In this document: in pieces, positions 59,020 through 64,000 of the stretch
How the letters are laid out: the number at the start of each line of letters is the position of its first letter
How positions within the stretch are numbered: position 1 is the stretch's first letter
Assembly (NCBI RefSeq): GCF_028283705.1
Contig: NZ_JAPWKD010000019.1
Coordinates: 1 to 64,000, forward strand
Direction: 5' to 3'
Length of the DNA stretch: 64,000 nucleotides
DNA from: Pantoea sp.
Lineage (GTDB): Bacteria; Pseudomonadota; Gammaproteobacteria; Enterobacterales; Enterobacteriaceae
The notes under the pieces: model-generated
Databases searched by the model: none
What the model was told of the DNA's origin: nothing
What the model saw: the letters and a program-made list of their open reading frames with translations, nothing else
Program-made: the position numbers and the translations under genes

Positions 59020-59784
59020 ATGAACAGTCCAGAAAAGCAGACCAGAAGGCCGCGCAGAAGTTATCTTGATGCGCGCAAACGCTTACTCGAAATACTAAAT
59101 TCACCCGATTTCAACAGCGGTGATCAGATCCCGGCAGAACGCGAGTTGAGCGAGATGCTGGGGATTAGCCGGATGACGGTGCGCAAGCTACTCGCAGAAT
59201 TAATTGATGAAGATGTGCTGGAACGGCGCGGGAATCAGGGGACCTGGCTGGTCGATACCGCCATTGAACGTCCGCTGCAACCGGCACTGGGGATCAGTAA
59301 AATTCTCGAACTCAATGGTGCAGTGCCCAGCAGCCAGTTGATCTTCTTTCACATTTCTCCGGCCAGCGCGCGCATTGCACGGTTGTTGCAGATTGCAGAA
59401 GGGGATGATTTAGTGATGATCAAACGCCTGCGTCTGGCCGATGGTCATCCCTTCTGTATTGAAACCAGTTACTTACCGCGAGCGCGTGTCGCGGATTTAA
59501 GCGCAGAGATGTTAGAAAAAGAAGGCTCCCTCTATCGTCTGCTGGCGGAACGTTACGCTATTCATGATGTTTATGATGAAGGGACCCTCCGTGCTGCCGC
59601 AATGAGTGAAGAGGACCATCTGTTGTTGCAGGCGAAACCAGAAAGCCCGGCGCTGGTGTACCGGGGTGTGATTTATGACAACCAGCGTCAGCCGATTGAA
59701 TATCTGGTTTCAGTAAACCATCCGCAACGGGTCGCTTTCCGCATCAATGGCGGATTGAATGCAGTGGATGTGACCGCGCCATAA
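59020..59784 (+). CDS. GntR-family regulator, HutC/UTRA subgroup (FrlR-like)
   Basis: A 254-residue regulator. The winged helix-turn-helix lies at about 14-80 (GDQIPAERELSEMLGISRMT, VRKLLAELIDEDVLERRGNQ, GTWLV). A UTRA effector domain follows (IARLLQIAEGDDLVMIKRLR, GHPFCIETSYLP, ESPALVYRGVIYDNQRQPIE, YLVSVNHPQRVAF). It is divergent from the fructosamine operon and probably represses it. The decamer AACAGACCAT occurs at 58828-58837 and across its own start codon (59012-59021). Confidence 0.86.
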   Translation: MNSPEKQTRRPRRSYLDARKRLLEILNSPDFNSGDQIPAERELSEMLGISRMTVRKLLAELIDEDVLERRGNQGTWLVDTAIERPLQPALGISKILELNGAVPSSQLIFFHISPASARIARLLQIAEGDDLVMIKRLRLADGHPFCIETSYLPRARVADLSAEMLEKEGSLYRLLAERYAIHDVYDEGTLRAAAMSEEDHLLLQAKPESPALVYRGVIYDNQRQPIEYLVSVNHPQRVAFRINGGLNAVDVTAP

Positions 59785-59792
59785 ATTGAGTA

Positions 59793-59813
59793 AAGCCGCG
59801 TCAGGAGCGGCTT
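59793..59813 (+). terminator. Terminator of the GntR/UTRA regulator gene
   Basis: AAGCCGC and GCGGCTT form a 7-bp stem with a 7-base loop, 8 bases after the stop codon, followed by AAACTATTTTT. The U tract is displaced by six bases. Confidence 0.6.
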
Positions 59814-59994
59814 AAACTATTTTTACTTAACACCTCTACTGAAACGCCCAATCCCTCCGATAACCCCTCCATGTCGTCGCTAAATTAAGAATGTTCTTAT
59901 TTTAAGGGCATCGTGGAGTGCGTGTGAGAGGAATGACTTACCCGTCAGAGTGGCAGGTTCGCTGGTTGCAGGTTAAACACAGCGGGGGCCTGCC

Positions 59995-61227
59995 ATGACT
60001 GAAATTATCCCGGCTGTTGATATTACTGCGTCTGCGCCAGTTCATACCGCAGCGCCCGTCGCTTATCCATTCGTTCTTCCGCCAGACCGTCCCTCCATTA
60101 AGGGGCCAGCAGGCATCTTCTACGACTTTAATGATGGGGCCAGGATACTGTTGCCCGCAGGGCGCTGGCGCGTTGCCTTACTGGACGATGACTCAGGCAA
60201 CGTCCTGTTCAGCTGTGAGTCCGGTGCTGGCTGGGTTACATCTGCCAAAAAGTATTTTGTCCGTTTCCGCATTCAGGTCTGGCGTGGCGATGAAGTGGCT
60301 CCGCTGCTGGATGAAACCCTGTCCCTGAAGGACCGGGAGGTGCTGATTTCCTTCCCCACCGGCACGCTGGGCGATCTGCTTGGCTGGTTCCACTACGCGG
60401 AACGTTTCCGCCTGCTGCACGGTTGCCGGCTTGAGTGTGCGATGGCACCGAACATCATCAGCCTGCTGGAAGGGCAGTATCCGCACATTCGCTTCTCCGC
60501 GCCGGACGCTGTGGTGCAGCGCGCCCCGTATGCTACTTATCGCATCGGCCTGTTTTTCGGCGGCAACGATACGCACCAGCCAATCGACTTCCGCCAGACA
60601 GGTTTTCACCGCATTGCCGGACACATCCTCGGCGTTGACCCACGGGAGGAGGCTCCACGCCTCAACCTGAGCGCCGCGCGCACCATTACCGAGCCATACG
60701 TCTGCATCGCTGTTCAGTCTACTTCCCAGGCCAAGTTCTGGAATAACGGACACGGCTGGGCGGAGGTGGTGGCACATCTGAAGGCGCTCGGCTACCGGGT
60801 GCTGTGTATCGACCGTGAGGCCCGTACCGGGCGCGGTTTTGTCTGGAACCACATCCCTTACGGCGCTGAAGACTTCACCGGCAATCTGCCTTTGCAGAAA
60901 CGGGTAGACCTGCTTCGGCACGCCAGCTTTTTTATCGGCCTCGCCAGCGGCCTGTCCTGGCTCGCCTGGGCGGCGCAGATACCGGTGGTGCTGATCAGCG
61001 GTTTCAGCCTGCCAGGGGCCGAATTTTACACACCCTGGCGGGTTTTCAGCAGCCATGGTTGCAGCGGCTGCTGGGACAGCCTGCATGAAACTTTCGACCA
61101 CCAGGATTTTTTCTGGTGCCCCCGTCACAAGGGAACCGATCGGCAGTTCGAATGCACCCGTCTGATTACCGGAAAACAGGTCTGTGGCGTGACTGACCGG
61201 CTCCATGCACAGCTGCATGGGCAGTGA
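59995..61227 (+). CDS. Autotransporter strand-loop-strand O-heptosyltransferase (TibC/Aah-like)
   Basis: A 410-residue cytoplasmic glycosyltransferase of the bacterial autotransporter heptosyltransferase family, which adds heptose to Ser in the repeats of AIDA-I/TibA-type adhesins. An N-terminal beta domain (IKGPAGIFYDFNDGARILLP) is followed by the GT-B catalytic part (SFPTGTLGDLLGWFHYAERF, CIAVQSTSQAKFWNNGHGW, ASFFIGLASGLSWLAWAAQI, PVVLISGFSLPGAEFYTPW). A C-terminal Cys cluster (HGCSGCWD, FFWCPRH, FECTRL) fits the iron-binding finger of TibC. The autotransporter gene starts 70 bases later. Confidence 0.92.
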   Translation: MTEIIPAVDITASAPVHTAAPVAYPFVLPPDRPSIKGPAGIFYDFNDGARILLPAGRWRVALLDDDSGNVLFSCESGAGWVTSAKKYFVRFRIQVWRGDEVAPLLDETLSLKDREVLISFPTGTLGDLLGWFHYAERFRLLHGCRLECAMAPNIISLLEGQYPHIRFSAPDAVVQRAPYATYRIGLFFGGNDTHQPIDFRQTGFHRIAGHILGVDPREEAPRLNLSAARTITEPYVCIAVQSTSQAKFWNNGHGWAEVVAHLKALGYRVLCIDREARTGRGFVWNHIPYGAEDFTGNLPLQKRVDLLRHASFFIGLASGLSWLAWAAQIPVVLISGFSLPGAEFYTPWRVFSSHGCSGCWDSLHETFDHQDFFWCPRHKGTDRQFECTRLITGKQVCGVTDRLHAQLHGQ

Positions 61228-61297
61228 ATCACGCAATAAAAACTACACACAAGGTGATGCGTTCACCTGCAAACACTAAAACAAGAGAGACAGGGCA

Positions 61298-64000
61298 ATG
61301 AATAAAGCTTACAGAATTGTCTGGAGCGCGGCGCGTCAGGCATGGGTGGTGGCGTCAGAGCGTGCCGGAAGTGGTGGACGTCCGCCGCTGGCGGTGAAGA
61401 AAGCGGCATGTGCGGTCCTGCTGCTGGGGAGTGGTGTGGCGTCGCTGCCAGCAGGAGCGGTGGTTTGGGGCGGAACCCTTACGGGAGCCGGATCCTCGAT
61501 AACGCTTAACAGTGGTGATAGCTCGAGCAGCCTCACCGTGACCAACAATGCTTATGAATATGTCAGTAGCGGTGCTGTAGCAACCTCAACGGCCATCACC
61601 AATAACGGTAATCAGGTGATTTATGCCGGAGGTTCTGCGGTAGCGACCACCATCAGCAACAGCGGGTCTTTCCAGTACGTCAGCAGTGGTGGCCTGGCTT
61701 CAGGCACAACGGTCAACAGTGGGGGGAGGCAGTATGTCTATTCAGGGGGCTCTGTTTTCTCAACGACGCTGAATAGCGGAGGAAGCATCGGGCTGAATCC
61801 GGGTGCAACGGCCTCCGGTATTACGATTAACTCAGGCGGACGGGCGAATATTGCTGGCGGCTCAGCCAGTGCCGTCGTGCTCAACTCGGGTGGATACTTA
61901 AGTGCAGTGGTTAGCGCTGTGGTGACTGATATCACTCAGCTGTCAGGGGGATCATTAACCGCCGACACCAGCACCACGATCTACGGCATCAACAGCCTGG
62001 GGGCCTTTTCTATCAGTGGTGGCGTGGCAAATAATCTTCTGCTGGAGAAGGGGGGCGTATTATCTGTTCTGTCTGGCACCAGTGCGACAAACACCACCGT
62101 TGGCTCAGCAGGAGCGGCGTTAGTTGCCAGCGGCGGAACGGCCCTCGGTACTACCGTAACCAGCAATGGCAGCCAGATAATCCTTGCCGGCGGCTCAGCC
62201 TCCTCTTCTGTCCTTAATGGCGGACAGGAAACGGTAACAGGGACGGCGACAGGGACTACGGTGAACCTGAACGGGGTGCAATACGTAAGCGCAGGTGGCG
62301 TGGCTGCCGGCACTATCCTGAATTCCGGGGGGATTCAGGAAGTTTATGGCAGTGCCACTTCTGCCATCGTAAATTCCCGCGGCACACAATATGTTGAGAG
62401 CGGCGGCAGCGCCAGTGCAACCACCGTTGAGGGCGGTAATCAGTACGTCTACAGCGGCGGGGCGGCGATGGATACCGTGGTGAATTCGGGTGGACAGATT
62501 AATACGTTGGGTAGTGTCACCTCCGCCACGATTAATAATGGCGGAAGAGTGTTCCTCTACAGTGGCGGCTCAACCAATGCGACCCAGATCAATTCTGGCG
62601 GTATCGAATACGTCAATTCAGGAACTTCAAGCACTTCAGCTGTGCTGAACTCAGGTGGCTACCAGGCGATATATGCTGGCGGTGAAGCCGTTGCGGCCAC
62701 GGTGTCGGGGGGAACTCAACAGGTCTTTGGTGAAGCGACGTCAACCACGCTGAATTCAGGCGGTGCCCAATATGTTTACAGCAGCGGCACGGCGACCGGT
62801 ACACAGATAGGTAGCGGCGCGGCTCAGGGTATCTATGGGACAGCCAACTCAACTACGGTGACGTCTGGCGGCGCGGAGTATGTTTACAACGGCGGCACGG
62901 CGAACTGGACTACCGTGACCAATAACGGCTACATGAACGTCAATAGCGGCGGTTCTGCCTCCGATGCCACAGTCAACTCCGGGGGAACGTTGTATGTCAA
63001 TGATGGTGCCAGCGCCACCGGTCTGACGCTGGCATCCGGCGCGGTGCTGATTACCAGTACCGGTGCCGCTCTTGCGGGTACCAACGCACTGGGCGCGTTT
63101 TCTATCAGCGGCGGTCAGGCACAAAACGTGTTGCTGGAGAACAACGGCTTTCTGAATGTCAAATCTGGCGACTCATCGATCGGGACGGTGATTAACCAGG
63201 GGGGTTGGGAGTACGTCACCGGCCATGCCACTGGCACCACGGTGAATTCAGGCGGCGTGCAGAGCGTACTGGGCACCGTGACCTCAACCACCGTTAACTC
63301 TGGCGGTACGCTTTCGGTATTTAACGGCGGCATAGCCTCCAGTTCTATCATTAACAATGGCGGGCTCCTGTCAGTCAGCAGTGGTGGTACCGCCACTGAC
63401 ACTACGGTGGCGGCGGGGGGGCTACTTAATATTGCGGATGGCGGCGTGCTGACTCTGGCAAACAGCAGCTTCGTCAACGACGGCGTCACCACCTATGACA
63501 CCAGCACCAGTGCGTCGCTCAACACAGACATCAGCGGTAGCGGGCAGCTCACCAAGAACGGTTCCGGTACGCTTACGCTGGGCGGCACTTTCAGCCAGTC
63601 ACAGGTTAACCTCAATGACGGCGCACTGATCATGGACGGCCTGCAGGCGACCACGGACATTGTCGCGCAGTCCGGTACCTCGCTGTCGCTGGTTAACAGC
63701 ACCACCCTGACCGGTATCATCGATCCGACTGACGTGAACATTGACCAGAGCAGTAGCTGGAATATCACCGGTGACTCACTGGTCGATACCCTGACGAATG
63801 CAGGCAGCATCGTATTTGTACCGTCGCAGGGAGCCTTTACCCCGTATACGCTGACTGTGACCAACCTGGTCGGGAATGGCGGCACCATCACCCTCTACAC
63901 CGTGGCGGGCGACAGCAGCTCACCGATCGATAAAGTCGTTATTGATGGCGGCCAGGCTACCGGTAGCACCGGCCTGCTGGTGCTGAACCGGGGTGGACTG
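61298..64000 (+). CDS. AIDA-I-type autotransporter with strand-loop-strand repeats, 5' part
   Basis: The frame opens at ATG 61298 and runs through the right edge (901 residues so far, no stop). The N-terminus MNKAYRIVWSAARQAWVVAS is an extended signal peptide region; the hydrophobic core ends near LPAGAVVWG. From about residue 60 to 740 there are tandem repeats of 18-20 residues built on TTVNSGG-x-QYVYSGG-x-A, the heptosylated passenger type. From about 740 the sequence becomes non-repetitive beta-helix (GSGQLTKNGSGTLTLGGTF). The C-terminal barrel lies outside the window. The surface adhesin is probably modified by the upstream heptosyltransferase. Confidence 0.93.
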   Translation, partial: MNKAYRIVWSAARQAWVVASERAGSGGRPPLAVKKAACAVLLLGSGVASLPAGAVVWGGTLTGAGSSITLNSGDSSSSLTVTNNAYEYVSSGAVATSTAITNNGNQVIYAGGSAVATTISNSGSFQYVSSGGLASGTTVNSGGRQYVYSGGSVFSTTLNSGGSIGLNPGATASGITINSGGRANIAGGSASAVVLNSGGYLSAVVSAVVTDITQLSGGSLTADTSTTIYGINSLGAFSISGGVANNLLLEKGGVLSVLSGTSATNTTVGSAGAALVASGGTALGTTVTSNGSQIILAGGSASSSVLNGGQETVTGTATGTTVNLNGVQYVSAGGVAAGTILNSGGIQEVYGSATSAIVNSRGTQYVESGGSASATTVEGGNQYVYSGGAAMDTVVNSGGQINTLGSVTSATINNGGRVFLYSGGSTNATQINSGGIEYVNSGTSSTSAVLNSGGYQAIYAGGEAVAATVSGGTQQVFGEATSTTLNSGGAQYVYSSGTATGTQIGSGAAQGIYGTANSTTVTSGGAEYVYNGGTANWTTVTNNGYMNVNSGGSASDATVNSGGTLYVNDGASATGLTLASGAVLITSTGAALAGTNALGAFSISGGQAQNVLLENNGFLNVKSGDSSIGTVINQGGWEYVTGHATGTTVNSGGVQSVLGTVTSTTVNSGGTLSVFNGGIASSSIINNGGLLSVSSGGTATDTTVAAGGLLNIADGGVLTLANSSFVNDGVTTYDTSTSASLNTDISGSGQLTKNGSGTLTLGGTFSQSQVNLNDGALIMDGLQATTDIVAQSGTSLSLVNSTTLTGIIDPTDVNIDQSSSWNITGDSLVDTLTNAGSIVFVPSQGAFTPYTLTVTNLVGNGGTITLYTVAGDSSSPIDKVVIDGGQATGSTGLLVLNRGGL

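Noticed and set aside
60193..61236. 347-residue minus-strand open frame opposite the heptosyltransferase
   Set aside because: Antisense shadow; the plus strand carries the recognisable glycosyltransferase.
61480..63500. CRISPR array or DNA satellite suggested by the regular periodicity
   Set aside because: The periodicity is of 18-20 codons in an open frame with diverged units and a matching protein repeat; there are no identical DNA repeats with unique spacers.
61336..63891. Series of minus-strand open frames opposite the autotransporter repeats
   Set aside because: They arise from the periodic repeat codons on the plus strand and share no start signals.
1..64000. Insertion sequences, integrases, tRNA or rRNA genes
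   Set aside because: I looked for transposase-like proteins, terminal repeats and tRNA-like cloverleafs and saw none I could support.

Overview
The window reads as accessory DNA from a Gram-negative enterobacterium. Domain architectures, enterobacterial-type ribosome-binding sites, a PQQ glucose dehydrogenase, a DosC-like cyclase, an ESPR-type autotransporter and a short REP-like palindrome built on GTAGCGGCGCGATTTATCG all point to Enterobacterales, and I would guess Pantoea or a relative. No rRNA, tRNA, ribosomal or replication gene is visible. The content is almost entirely catabolic, transport and regulatory, as on a large plasmid or a chromosomal accessory block. Species is inference.

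Layout. 1-306: start of a MesX-like (DUF1852) gene. 670-6673: an alpha/beta hydrolase and a CUT2-type sugar ABC importer. 6744-13527 (minus strand): a nitrile/amide utilisation block consisting of a two-domain nitrilase-superfamily hydrolase, AmiC-like and AmiR-like regulators, a three-gene cobalt nitrile hydratase, its His-rich activator and a NiCoT cobalt permease. 13792-20991: sugar MFS transporter, two xylose-isomerase-like TIM barrels (one IolE-like), membrane PQQ glucose dehydrogenase and a LacI-family regulator. 21107-25133: COG4705-like membrane protein, DedA, two-component system and PAP2 phosphatase behind a PmrA-type box. 25188-31876: small periplasmic protein, CusSR-like two-component system and RND pump with adaptor. 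32410-42252: two polar-amino-acid-type ABC importers around a GntR regulator, one in an operon with a luciferase-like monooxygenase, flavin reductase, SDR and Rid protein. 42492-45772: siderophore receptor and binding protein. 46305-49360: RpiR regulator, SAM methyltransferase, globin-coupled diguanylate cyclase. 49512-56240: AraC regulator, aldoxime dehydratase, outer-membrane protein, a second cobalt nitrile hydratase, CbtBA cobalt transporter and a degenerate histidine phosphatase. 56205-59784: fructosamine-type kinase, deglycase, binding protein and GntR regulator. 59995-64000: autotransporter heptosyltransferase and a glycosylated-type autotransporter that runs off the right edge.

How it fits together. 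The two nitrile hydratase loci could form one aldoxime -> nitrile -> amide -> acid + ammonia pathway, but they differ in enzyme architecture (split versus fused beta subunit), cobalt importer (NiCoT versus CbtAB) and control. In the first locus both transcription units carry a sigma-54 -24/-12 promoter, flanking NtrC-like dyads, and a leader terminator preceded by an identical 14-base hairpin segment. This suggests nitrogen-limitation control combined with AmiC/AmiR-type antitermination. In the second locus two promoters carry the same pair of 21-bp-spaced direct repeats (TGTCC-N7-CCAGG), a probable operator for the adjacent AraC protein.

Other regulons can be read from shared sites: three CusR-type boxes (RND operon, small periplasmic protein, SAM methyltransferase), ATTGTYRACAAT sites on both ABC/monooxygenase operons and gntR, and a 13-base motif shared by the sugar-transporter and gcd/lacI control regions. 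All functional statements rest on reading the sequence and family knowledge; no database search was run.
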